From Tribonema minus (taxonomy: Eukaryota; Sar; Xanthophyceae; Tribonematales; Tribonemataceae): 64,000 nt of DNA. The notes under the pieces were generated by a model. The model did no database searches and had not been told where the DNA came from. It worked only from the letters and a program-made list of their open reading frames with translations. Shown piece by piece: positions 20,303-31,100 of this stretch; position 1 is the first letter of the stretch; every line of letters begins with the position of its first letter. The stretch spans positions 310,001-374,000 of the forward strand of contig JAFCMP010000555.1 in the NCBI GenBank assembly GCA_017506865.1, read 5' to 3'. The position numbers were made by a program, and so were the translations under genes.

Positions 20303-23066
20303 AAAGTTGAAGTTGTATATTATGTCCTGGACCGCATGGGTTCAGCGCATGACAAATCGGGCAATAACTAAATCTACGGAGGGGCCGGCGGTTCGGCGCT
20401 GGCCGGCGAGGGCCGCGGCACTTGCAACAGTGCGATGCGGCGGTAAGCGCTGACGTCGCCATCAGGGGCAATGACTGCGTTCCAGTTGTCGATCACGACA
20501 CGTGTGAGCGCGCGCTGTAGCGCGAGGGAGGTGCGGCGGCGCCAGAAGGCAACGCGCTGCGCGAGATTGTAGCTGCCCTGCGAGCTCTGCTCGGTGAGTG
20601 CGTGTAGCAGCGCTTGGGTGTCGCGTGACATAGCGCCGAAGTGGTCAAAGGCTGCGGAAAATAGGGTGTGTGTAGTGGGGTCCAGGGCCCCTGAGACTAC
20701 GTTATGTGTCTATCTTTTCCTGCGAAGCCGATTCAAGCACGCGCTGCACATCGCGCGCGCCCCCCTGAGCCTGACGGAGGCAGGAGGGACATGAGCTGTC
20801 ACGTATGGTGACGTCTATGCAACAAGCTACTTCAAAGCCGCCGCGCAGTTTAGTGCACCGGCCTGCCGCTACCGCGTCGGCGCTCGGCTGCACTTTAGGG
20901 ACTGGAAGGCAGATCTGGTTGCTGCCGAAGACGATGTCCATGAACTTGTTGAACCCGTGGCGCGCCGCATAGCGGCGGAAGGGGGCAAGGGTGTCCCGGT
21001 CGAGACCGCGGAGGTGGGCCACCTGCTTGAGCAGCTGAAAGAGCGCGTCTGCAAGCAAGTTGTGTCGCGTGACGTTAAGCCCTTGTGTGCAGCGGCGCAG
21101 GTGCGCGCCGGAGTCCACTGGTTTCTGGCACTTGGGGCACCGCGCCGCAGCGGGGGCGGGGCGCTCCACGCCCAGGTGGCGCCGCAGCGTCTCGCGGAAT
21201 TCTGGCGGCGACATGGTCTCTGCTGGGTCAGTGCTCGGCAACTGCGCCAAGAAACCCATGGCCCCCTTAGAGGCGCCGCTGCGCCACGCCGCGACTGCTT
21301 CCAACTCATTTGCTGCTTCAAGCCGGCGCAGCTGTGTGGCGGCGAGCGCTGCGTCTAGCACCCGTGATAGCGCGGCTTGACGCCGCGGCAGCACGGCGGC
21401 CGGCGGGGCCTGGGCAGAGCCTGGCTCGCGCGCCGCCGCTGGCGCAGCGCGGCGCGCGCCGGCGCGAGTCCGCATGCCCAGCCCCGCAGCTCCGCCTGCC
21501 CGTTGCAGCAGATCGCGCAGTGCCCGCCATGCGCCGTCGTCCTGGCGCCAGTCCTGGTACCAGACCGAGGGCACTGCAGGAGCAGTGCGAGGGCCGCCGC
21601 GGCATCATCGCTGCCGCTGCGCAGCTGCTGCAGGCAGGTAGCTATCTGAGTGAAGGTGAAGCCGTAGCGGGCGTGGTCCAGGACGCGGCTGCGCGCCGCC
21701 ACTGGAAACGCCGCCAGTGCCGGTCCCATGCACTCGAGGGTACGTGCAGCAAATGCGGCACATGCACGCGGCGCCGCGCCCAGCACGCCAAAGCCACCGC
21801 TCCCCAGCCGCAGATGCACGCGTACCTGCTGATGTGCTAGTAGCGTCACCGGGGCCTCGCCATCCCAGTCGGCGCCGCGTACCCATGCCACTGCCGCCGC
21901 CCAGTGGCACAGAGAGGGCGGTGCCGCCGCCGCCGCAACCGCCGGCGGGCCGCGGCAATCGTCACCAGCCGCCGGCGCGCCCTCGTGGGCCGGCGGCGTA
22001 AGGCCCGCCGATGGCTCCTGCGCCAGCGCAGCCACGGCCGCTAGCGTGATGGCGTCGAAGCGCCGTAGCTCCTCGTGTGTGAGGGATGGCGCCGTGTTGC
22101 GCGCGACATGCCCTGCGCGGGCGGGGACAGCAAGACGCAGAATCGAGAAGGCAGCCTGCACATCCTCCATCTGCACCAGCTCCGCCACCAGGCGGTCGGT
22201 GCCGAGGGCACGAAGGGTCGCCGCTACGTGTGCGCGCACGAAGTCCTCGGTGCCAACCGGCACCCCCATCAGCGTGATGCCGTCGTCACATACTGGTACG
22301 GGGACATTGGCGGCAGCGAAGACGGCGGCGGCGCGCTCGCGAGCGCCGCCTGAGGCCGGCACCAGCGCCGCGCATTTCGTGACGTTGACCTGAATGTTTA
22401 GCTCGCTCAGCGCCTGTTGTATGAAGCAGCACGCGCGGCCAACGTGGCCGAGCACTGGCGCGTCACAGCTGGGCGTCATGATGGTGAGGTCATCGAGGTA
22501 GCTTGGAAGCGCCAGCTGCGGGAACTTGGCGCGGGCAGCCACCATGGTGCCGCGCAGTGCCAGCGCGAACAGCAGCGGCCCCAATGGGTCGCCCTGCTGC
22601 ACGCCCTGTTGGGAGAGGATGATCGCGGCGTCGGCGTGCCCATCTAGGCCAAATTGTAGCCAAGGGGCCCGCCCGGGGCCGTAGATGTGCTCGACGTAGC
22701 CGTACAGGCCAGGCAGATGCTCGGCCACCGCAGTGAGGACTGCCGATCGCGACAGCGCGTTGAAGGCATTACTGCCGTCAATGGCAAGGAGCACGCCGCC
22801 GCACTCATGCGTGAGCTGCGCCATGAGCGCCACCCTCTCCGCGCCCCCCCGCGCGCCGACCCCAAACTGGCCAATGGGTTCTAGCAGCGCGGAGACGCAG
22901 TCTCGGGTGTCCGTGCAGAAGGTGCGGGCGAACAGGCGGCGGATGGTGTCGCCGCACGCGATGGGGCGCGCCTTCTCGCCCACAGCGCTGAGGCGCGCGG
23001 CTGCGTGGAGGCGCCAAAAGGGGGCGGGCAGCGCGGCTGGGGTAGAGTACGCCGTGGTACCCAGCC
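20303..23066 (-). mobile_element. Non-LTR retrotransposon copy 1, 5'-truncated
   Basis: It matches copy 2 (28031 to about 31235) end to end. The 3' end, after the ORF2 stop, is a short UTR containing the complement of TATATTATGTCCTGGACCGC and running into AACTTCAACTT. The 5' end is truncated where the match stops at GGTACCCAGCC (23065). GTTGAAGTTGAAG-type hexamer repeats flank both ends (20303-20315 and 23067-23080). This could be a target-site duplication or a shared target microsatellite. 5' truncation is typical of target-primed reverse transcription. Confidence 0.88.
20374..23063 (-). pseudogene. Retrotransposon ORF2 (reverse transcriptase), frameshifted
   Basis: Read on the minus strand, the frame from about 23063 shows RT motif A (LLAIDGSNAFNAL), motif B (QQGVQQGDPLGPLL) and motif C (SYLDDLTIM). 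Relative to copy 2 a 5-bp insertion near 21571 shifts the frame. The protein then continues through a CPKC-x8-H-x3-C zinc knuckle and a GFEVACCIDVTIRD segment that could be the active site of a restriction-like endonuclease. A second, 1-bp insertion near 20703 (gactacgTTA against gactacgTA) shifts it again before the C-terminus ending PASAEPPAPP. The N-terminal zinc finger and ORF1 are absent. Not functional as it stands. Confidence 0.85.
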
Positions 23067-23212
23067 GTTGAAGTTGAAGTTTCCTCGGACCCAGAGTGGC
23101 CTACAGAGCTGGCGCCTAGAGACCTGGCAGCTAGAGAGAACCGGCCAGCTGTTGCTGTCGGAACGCTATCTAGAGCACCGCTGGTGGCACGTTCACACCA
23201 ACCCTGGTGTAG
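23067..23212 (+). promoter_or_regulatory. Upstream region of SET/MYND copy 1
   Basis: 146 bp separate the truncated 5' end of retrotransposon copy 1 from the ATG of the SET gene. It starts with GTTGAAGTTGAAGTTTCC and has repeated CTAGAGA/CTAGAGC words. No TATA box stands out. It must hold the promoter if the gene is transcribed. Confidence 0.3.
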
Positions 23213-25031
23213 ATGGCGATGAACCTGGTTGTGCTCCTCATCGTTCTGGCATCGCAGGGGCTGCACCACGCTCTGCGATCGGTCGATGCCGTGCAGTTCA
23301 ATGGCGGAGTACAGATCAGCATGAGACCAGGCATGGGCCGTGTGCTGCAGGCCACCAAGGACCTCTCTCCTGGCGAGTTGATACTTGTGGAGGAACCCTT
23401 AATCTCTTGGGTAAATGGCAAGATTGCGGAGTGTGTCAGCAAGATCCAGAAGATGTCGACGCAGCAGCGGCAGCAGCTGATGGACATGTACCACCTCAAG
23501 TACGGCGAGAAGGCGCGCTTCGACAGCTGCGAGGCACGCATGGAGGAGTACAGAGCTCTGGCTCGCATGGTGCCACAGGCCTGCCTGATCCCAGATGACG
23601 CACCAGACGAGCACCAGGACGCTGGGCCGCCGTGGGCAGCCACGTACGAGGCGCTGAACGTCATGAAGTTAAACACTCACTGCATCAGCTCGCTCCCCTG
23701 GGAGATGCAGGAAGTGGACGATGTGCAGAGGATGCTACCGCAGGGCGCGCCGCGCGTCACGCGGGTGGCGCTCTTCCCCCTCGCCTCCAAGGCCGCCCAC
23801 TCCTGCGTCCCCAACTGCGTGTGGACCACACAGAACCCCTACGGCCACATCAGCTACTTTGCCGCGCGCCCCATTGCCGCTGGCGACGCGATCACCATGT
23901 CATACGTCGCCCCCGCCTCCGCGGCGCCGACGCTGGAGCGCTGGGCCAACACGGCCTTCTCCAAGGACTTCATCTGCACGTGCCCGCAATGCTCGGGGCC
24001 GGACGCCACGCGCGCCGTGAAGTGCGCGCACTGCGCCGACGGCGTGGCCATGCCGACGATCGCGCCGCCGCCGCCGGAGGCACGGAGGCACGCGAGGTGC
24101 CAGGCATGGAGGCCGCAACGTGGCGCTGCGACGCGTGCGGGCGCGCGCCGGAGGCAGCGCAGCTTGCGAAGGAGCTGGCGGAGGTGCAGCGCCTGGAGGC
24201 GCGCGTGCGCGCGATCGAAGCCGACCCGGCGCTGGCAGTGGAGCAGATGCTGCGCGGCGACAAGCGCGCGATGGACGACCTCCACGAGGGCGCGCGGCAC
24301 GCGGGGCGGGCGCTCGGCGGCGTGCACAACCTCGTCCTGCTCTGCAACGACGCGATGAGCGCGATGTGCCGCATCGTAACGGGCCTGGAGGCAGTGGCCA
24401 CGCCGGGCGCCATCGCAGCTGCCAAAGAATCCTCCCTGAGGATGGTCGCCGATCTCGCTGTAGACCGCGTCGGCTACGTGGAGTGCGTCGCCGCGGGCTG
24501 CGCGCGGCGCGGCGCAAAGTGCGCGCGCGACCACCCCGTCGTCGCCAGCGAGTTGCCCGCCTGCAGGACATGCTGAAGCTGCGGGACCCCGAAGCGTTCG
24601 TGCGCGAGCTGCCGCCGCGGGAGGCGCGGAGGCTGGCGCGCTACGTGCCGCTGCTGGCGTGCGACAGCGGAGCGAGCGATGACGTGGTGCTCGGCGCCGC
24701 CGCCGCGCTGGGGCTGCAGCCGCCGCGCCGCCGCCGCCCGGACCTCGCGCCGCTGCGCTGCGCCGCGTGCCTGCGCGACAGCAGGCGCGACAGCGACAGC
24801 AGCAGTAGCAGCAGCAGCAGGACTGCTGCTGACGCGGATGGCGGCGGCGAGGGCGCTGGCGAGGGAGGCGGCACAGAGTCTGCGGCATCGCTCATCATGT
24901 GCGACGGCTGCGGCCTTGTGGGCTACTGCAGTCACGAATGCCAGAAGCAGCACTGGAAGAAGTGCCACGGCGCAGTGTGCAGGAAGCTGGCAGCAAGCAT
25001 GAGCATTGGCAGAGACGGCAGCGGGGAATGA
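23213..25031 (+). pseudogene. SET-domain protein with C-terminal MYND finger, copy 1 (two frameshifts)
   Basis: Start ATG at 23213; the N-terminus (LVVLLIVLAS) is hydrophobic, like a signal or anchor. SET elements follow: FNGGV, GMGRVLQATKDLSPGELI, EEPL, AAHSCVPNC, GDAITMSYV, then the Cys-rich post-SET ICTCPQC. Next is a CxxC...CxxC pair (KCAHC, WRCDAC), a helical region, PPPRRRRP, and a MYND finger: CAAC at about 24770, then CDGC..GYC..C and HGAVC near 24900-24985. Two lesions split it: an 8-bp repeat at about 24085 (ggaggcac doubled) and a shift near 24565. Frames used are 23213-24090, then 24090-24565, then 24565-25031. SMYD proteins normally carry MYND inside the N-terminal half of SET; here it is C-terminal. 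It is the least damaged N-terminal half of the four copies. It could be a recent pseudogene, or the shifts may be assembly errors. Confidence 0.8.
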
Positions 25032-25300
25032 TGGAGGAGGAGGCGGCAGTGGCAGCGGCGGCAACAGCAGCGGCAGTGGCGGGGGCGGCGACGGCGGCGA
25101 GGTGGCGGTGGCGGCGGCGGCGGCCGCGGCGGCGGCCACGGCGGCGGCGGCGGCGGCCGTGGCGGCGGCGGCGGCGACGGAAATGGCGGCGGCGGCGGGA
25201 ATGGCGGCGGCGGTGGCGGCGCGGGTGCCGCTGCCACAGAGGCGGCGGCGATGGCGGCGCGGGTGCCGCTGCCACAGAGTCACAACAGCAACCGGGCAAG
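25032..25300. repeat. GGC/GCA trinucleotide low-complexity tract
   Basis: Dense GGCGGC/GGCAGC repeats directly follow the stop of SET copy 1. A similar but shorter tract follows copy 2 (36400-36560). All six frames are open here, so ORFs in it are artefacts of composition. A 30-bp unit ending GTGCCGCTGCCACAGAG occurs twice (25227-25281). Confidence 0.75.
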
Positions 25301-25990
25301 CAGGACCAGTGATTAGGTATGAGCGGGGGGCATGGGCGATTTGTTGAACAGCAGCAAGACTGTCAGCGGTGCAAGCTCTTACATCTCAGGAGAACGTGCA
25401 ACAGCGCTTAAGTGCGCGTCCGCAAGGCTCATTCAATGTCAGTGCCTGCAAAGCGTGATCGACTTTGTATAGCTATAGAGTGCATGGTTTTGCAGCAGCG
25501 TGAGACCCATATCTAGGAGGCCTGCACATGCACAGCACAATACACAGCACAGCACAGCACAGCACAATACTGCCTCCTGGGATGAGCATGCTCTAGTTAG
25601 CTGAAGCACCGTGCCTATCTCGAAGCACCGTGCTTATCTTGACACGAATGAAGATACCTGAGCGCTCAGTTCACACTTGGAGTCTGATGTTCCACATACA
25701 ATTCTTGATTTGCAGTGTTTGCTGTTGCTTGAACAATGTTTGTTAACGAATGACTGTTGCAACTTGGGCCCATCCTCTGGCAAGTGGGCAGCCCTTCATG
25801 ATGATCAATATGCTGGACGCAAGTTGCGTGTTGTTCACTGTTTCAACACCTCAGGCTGCTGGCAATCAATAAATAATTCATGATGCTACACCAGCCAAGC
25901 CATTACCACACATGGGCACTGTATGTCATCAGCATGACAACGAGGGAGCGCATGTCTTGGCACCGTGAGCGTCACATGACGACTGCCACT
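25301..25990. other. Intergenic, no gene seen
   Basis: Contains a short CAGCA/CAATA microsatellite (25530-25570). No supported coding region or RNA gene. Confidence 0.5.
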
Positions 25991-26108
25991 GTCAATGGAT
26001 GAGCAGGTATCAGACTGCGCATATGCACTCCTGCAAGGCCGCCGCTGCTGTCAATGGATGAGCAGGTACCAGACTGCGCATATGCACTCCTGCAAGGCCG
26101 CCGCTGCA
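25991..26108. repeat. 59-bp tandem duplication
   Basis: Two almost identical 59-bp units (GTCAATGGATGAGCAGGTAT/C ... GGCCGCCGCTGCT) lie head to tail at 25991-26049 and 26050-26108, differing at one or two positions. Recent tandem duplication in intergenic DNA. Confidence 0.85.
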
Positions 26109-26380
26109 GTTTGCTATGCAATAATGTTCGCAACTCATCGTCAAACTACTGATGATGGAAAATTTTTCATTACACGAGTTGCAGTGCACAGTTTGAATAC
26201 CTAGGCTGGGTTTGAATACGTAGTAACTCAAACAAGCTCGGTTGAAGTTGAAAGCACACGAGGCGTGTTTTTATTGGCAACCTCTTCGCCTTGTGAAGGA
26301 TGAGCACGAACGCCATCATGATTGACAGCCAGGAGGTAAGCCTTCTAAATGCCAGACACAGTGCGCATCTTTACGATGTG

Positions 26381-26570
26381 CACATTCACTGACATTCGGC
26401 CTGGCCCTCGCATATGCAATGCTTGGCTGTGCAGTCATCTGTGCCACAAGCGATTGAGCCGCCCAGATTGATGAACAGCACTGCAGCTGATACGCAACAT
26501 TTGATGACACTGGCAGATACATTGCAATGCTGTTGCCGCAGTGATGGGCATGCATGCACAGATGATCCTA
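26381..26570 (-). pseudogene. Cysteine-rich gene fragment, related to 53700-53935
   Basis: On the minus strand this encodes a peptide with ACGTDDCTAKHCICEGQAEC, preceded by a hydrophobic VSAAVLFINLGG stretch. The plus strand at 53780-53935 encodes the clearly related TCGTDDYIAKHC, then CEGQAVCTHCQDVYC. The spacing of cysteines suggests a small zinc-binding module. Both copies have stops or shifts and no identified start, so they are read as relics of one gene family. Function unknown. Confidence 0.55.
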
Positions 26571-27559
26571 GCACACATGCGGAACGGCGGGAAACAGAAC
26601 AGCAAATGATGTATCCACTAGTACATCGCTATTTTGTCTAGAACACCGGGAGATTAAATTCCTTGGTCGGCGGGGCGAAGGAGCCTGCCCGGGCCGCCTC
26701 TGCAGGTAACAGAGCCGCCGCTGGCGGGGCACGCAGTGGCTAAGCCTAGGCTGCAATTCCCGCCTCAGGACGGCGTGCAGCTCGGGCGGGCTTAGCGGCC
26801 ATCGGGAATGAGATTCAATGAGCACGGTCACCATCGCCGCTGTGCTTGCATTTGCGGGCACGCGGTGCTGGACGGCGCCGCACAGGGCCACGTGGTACAG
26901 AGCCGGCGAGTATATTCTGATGCCATCGTGCGGTGTGTGCGTGCACGGTCTGCTCTGAGCCGGCCGTTTCTATGCTTGATTGGTGACGCCAAGCTGCATC
27001 CTCGCGCGTAGGTGAAGTTGTATGAGGCACAGAGGTCGCTATCACGGATGTCTTTGTGCCAGCTGTAGAGGCCGTAGTCCACGCCATTCTCCGCGTTGTT
27101 GGCCCTGCGGTAGCTCACCCGCGGCGCCGCGGCAGCGCGACATGCTGGCGACGGAAGGGACAACGGACTTGTTAGCGCAATCAGCGCGGCACCTAGGCGC
27201 TGATTCATTTGCAAAACTGCCGAGCAATACCTGCGTGTTCTGCATCGACAGACAACTTGGTGAACAATTTGACTTTTTGGATCATTGTCCATTCGCGCCA
27301 GGCTCACTAAGCGGTCCTGGGCCAACGTGCAAGGTGGCAGGCCACTGGCAGTATGGGGCAGGCTCAAACTGGTGTCGAATTTCCCTCCAAATTCAAAGGC
27401 AGCTGCAACATTGTGCCGTGACATCGTCAGCGCAACATACCACGTTTGCGCAATTATTGTAAGACCGCGTTTGCGCAATCCTTGTTAAGGCCTTTGATAT
27501 TTATGCAAGGGCTGGAGTTAGACTCATTTGAATGGCTCAATACCAGCCCCGTCGGTGGG
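26571..27559. other. Intergenic with one weak minus-strand ORF
   Basis: An open frame on the minus strand (27478-26828) includes a locally protein-like segment (VSYRRANNAENGVDYGLY and WHKDIRDSDLC) but no recognisable domain, splice structure or second copy. I do not call it a gene. Confidence 0.3.
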
Positions 27560-27895
27560 GACCCTAACCTTGGCGTCTCAATGTGCTATTCTGTTTTTCC
27601 GTCACCTGTGCATGCGCGATGCAGCTTCGTACTCCACCATCTTGCGCTCGCAGCTCCGGAAACGCCGGCCTGACGCCACATTTGAGGTGGCGTGTGTCAA
27701 ACAGTTGCTCCCGCTTCTCCGGTGACAACTCGACTGCCGCCTCAACTAGTTGCATCGGCAGCCCATTGACGCATCTCAGCAGGGGTTCCTCCCTGAGCAC
27801 CACGCCGCTTGGAGAAAATTCTTGTCTGCAGCGTCCAGTGCCTTTCTCTTGTCGTGACGACGCGGTCGGTGAACTCCATGCATTCAGCGCAGCTT
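27560..27895 (-). pseudogene. SET-domain gene fragment (N-terminal part only)
   Basis: On the minus strand, EFSPSGVVLREEPLLRCVNG followed by LPMQLVE and KREQLFDTRHLKCG matches the SET N-terminal segment of the other copies (KDFSPGDLVLMEEPLL, NGLPMDLV, MYHLKYG). Upstream, bases matching the FNGGV...GRVLQATKD region are still visible from about 27880, but with a frame change. Nothing of the C-terminal half is present. It lies just outside the 3' end of retrotransposon copy 2 and points the same way. Confidence 0.75.
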
Positions 27896-28108
27896 GATTT
27901 CACGCCGTTTTTCTGCGGATCCTGGCCCGAAGCTCACAGCATCGATGCAGCAGCGACAAAACATAATGTCGTGGGCTTAGGCGGTCGGCCGGCCACGATA
28001 CTACGTCAAACCTGCTTGGCTGGTTCGCCAGGTGAAGTTGAAGTTGTATATTATGTCCTGGACCGCATGGGCTGCGCGCACGATAAATCGGGCTTGCAAT
28101 AACTAAAT

Positions 28109-31100
28109 CTACGGAGGGGCCGGCGGTTCGGCGCTGGCCGGCGAGGGCCGCGGCACTTGCAACAGTGCGATGCGGCGGTAAGCGCTGACGTCGCCATCAG
28201 GGGCAATGACTGCGTTCCAGTTGTCGATCACGACACGTGTGAGCGCGCGCTGTAGCGCGAGGGAGGTGCGGCGGCGCCAGAAGGCAACGCGCTGCGCGAG
28301 ATTGTAGCTGCCCTGCGAGCTCTGCTCGGCGAGTGCGTGTAGCAGCGCTTGGGTGTCGCGTGACATAGCGCCGAAGTGGTCAAAGGCTGCGGAAAATAGG
28401 GTGTGTGTAGTGGGGTCCAGGGCCCCTGAGACTACGTATGTGTCTATCTTTTCCTGCGAAGCCGATTCTAGCACGCGCTGCACATCGCGCGCGCCTCCCT
28501 GAGCCTGACGGAGGCGGGAGGGGCATGAGCTGTCACGTATGGTGACGTCTATGCAACAAGCTACTTCAAAGCCGCCGCGCAGTTTAGTGCACCGGCCTGC
28601 TGCTACCGCGTCGGCGCTCGGCTGCACTTTAGGGACTGGAAGGCAGATCTGGTTGCTGCCAAAGACGATGTCCATGAACTTGTTGAACCCGTGGCGCGCC
28701 GCGTAGCGGCGGAAGGGGGCAAGGGTGTCCCGGTCGAGACCGCGGAGGTGGGCCACCTGCTTGAGCAGCTGAAAGAGCGCGTCTGCGAGCAAGTTGTGTC
28801 GCGTGACGTTAAGCCCTTGTGTGCAGCGGCGCAGGTGGGCACCCGAGTCCACTGGTTTCTGGCACTTGGGGCACCGCGCCGCAGCGGGGGCGGGGCGCTC
28901 CACGCCCAGGTGGCGCCGCAGCGTCTCGCGGAATTCCGGCGGGGACATGGTCTCCACTGGGTCAGTGCTCGGCAATTGCGCCAAGAAACCCATGGCCCCC
29001 TTAGAGGCGCCGCTGCGCCACGCCGCGACTGCTTCCAACGCATTTGCTGCTTCAAGCCGACGCAGCTGCGTGGCGGCGAGCGCTGCGTCTAGCACCCGTG
29101 ATAGCGCCGCTTGACGCCGCGGCAGCACGGCGGCCGGCGGGGCCTGGGCAGAGCCTGGCTCGCGCGCCACCGCTGGCGCAGCAGCGCGGTGCGCGCCGGC
29201 GCGAGTCCGCATGCCCGGCCCCGCAGCTCCGCCTGCCCGTTGTAGCAGATCGCGCAGCGCCCGCCACGCGCCGTCGTCCTGGCGCCAGTCCTGGTACCAG
29301 ACCGAGGGCAGGAGCAGTGCGAGGGCCGATGCAGCATCGTCGCTGCCGCTGCGCAGCTGCTGCAGGCAGGTAGCTATCTGCGTGAAGGTGAAGCCGTAGC
29401 GGGCGTGCTGCAGGACGCGGCTGCGTGCCGCGGCTGGAAACGCTGCCAGTGCCGGTCCCATGCACTCGAGGGTACGTGCAGCAAATGCGGCACATGCACG
29501 CGGCGCTGCGCCCAGCACGCCAAAGCCACCGCTCCCCAGCCGCAGATGCACGCGTACCTGCTGGTGTGCTGGTAGCGTCACTGGGGCCCCGCCACCCCAG
29601 TCGGCGCCGCGTACCCATGCCACTGCCGCCGCCCACGGAGAGGGCGGCGCCGCCGTCGCCGCAACCGCCGGCGGGCCGCGGCGATCGTCAGCAGCCGCCG
29701 GCGCGCCCCCGTGGGCCGTCGGCGCGCCCGTGGGCCGGCAGCGTAAGACCCGCGGCGGGAGAGAATTTTTTGGAGCAATCCCCGGATACTAAAAGGCACC
29801 ACAGGACATTAATGCAATGATCAAGTTGAAGATTGCACAATCATTTGACTGAACAGCAACAGTTCGCTTCAGGACGCTTTGCGGATGATGGTGCAATCTT
29901 CAAACTTTAAATTGGACAAACTTGACTCGAGACGCTACTGTAATTGAAGTATAACTTCAAGTTGAAGTTTAACATCAACTGTCACGCTCAGTATTGACCA
30001 TCATCTTCGATTTGAAGTTTGACGGGTGCATCACCGTCCGCACAGCGTCCTGAAGCGAACTGTTGCTGTTCAGTCAAATGATTGTGCAATCTTCAACTTG
30101 ATCATTGCATTAATGTCCTGTGGTGCCTTTTAGTATCCGGGGATTGCTCCAAAAAATTCTCTCCTCGCGGCGCCGATGGTTCCTGCGCCAGCGCGGCCAC
30201 GGCCGCTTGCGTGACGGCGTCGAAGCGCTGTAGCTCCTCGTGCGTGAGGGATGGCGCCGTGTTGCGCGCGACATGCCCTGCGCGGGCGGGGACGGCAAGA
30301 CGCAGAATGGAGAAGGCAGCCTGCACATCCTCCATCTGCACCAGCTCCGCCACCAGGCGGTCGGTGCTGGGGGCCCGAAGGGTCGCCGCTACGTGTGCGC
30401 GCACGAACTCCTCGGTGCCGACCGCCACCCCCATCAGCGTGATGCCGTCGTCGCATACTGGTACGGGGACATTGGCGGCAGCGAAGATGGCAGCGGCGCG
30501 CTCGCGAGCGCCGCCTGAGGCCGGCACCAGCGCCGCGCATTTCGTGACGTTGACCTGAATGTTTAGCTCGCTCAGCGCCTGTTGTATGAAGCAGAACGCG
30601 CGACCGACGTGGCCGAGCACTGACGCGTCAAAGCTGGGCGTCATGATGGTGAGGTCATCGAGGTAGCCCGGAAGCGCCAGCTGCGGGAACTTGGCGCGGG
30701 CAGCCACCATGGTGCCGCGCAGTGCCAGCGCGAACAGCAGCAGCCCCAATGGGTCGCCCTGCTGCACGCCCTGTTGGGAGAGGATGATGGCGGCGTCGGC
30801 GTGCCCATCTAGGCCAAATTGCAGCCAAGGGGCCCGGCCGGGGCCGTAGATGTGCTCGACGTAGCCGTACAGGTCAGGCAGATGCTCGGCCACCGCGGTG
30901 AGGACTGCCGAGCGCAACAGCGCGTTGAAGGCATTACTGCCGTCAATGGCAAGGAGCACGCCGCCGCACTCATGCGTGAGCTGCGCCATGAGCGCCACTC
31001 TCTCTGCGCCCCCCCGCGCGCCGACCCCAAACTGGCCAATTGGTTCCAGCAGCGCGGAGACGCGGTCCCGGGTGTCCGTGCAGAAGGTGCCGCAGCGGGC

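Noticed and set aside
24474..25299. Long Ala-rich or Arg-rich minus-strand ORFs opposite SET copy 1
   Set aside because: They come from GGC/GCN repeats, which keep all frames open; the plus strand has the conserved zinc motifs.
26300..26335. Possible first exon (ATG, 12 codons, then GTAAGC)
   Set aside because: Looks like a start exon, MSTNAIMIDSQE, but no following exon in phase was found, so it is unsupported.
26828..27478. Minus-strand 216-codon ORF as a gene
   Set aside because: No domain, no start context, no second copy and no splice support.
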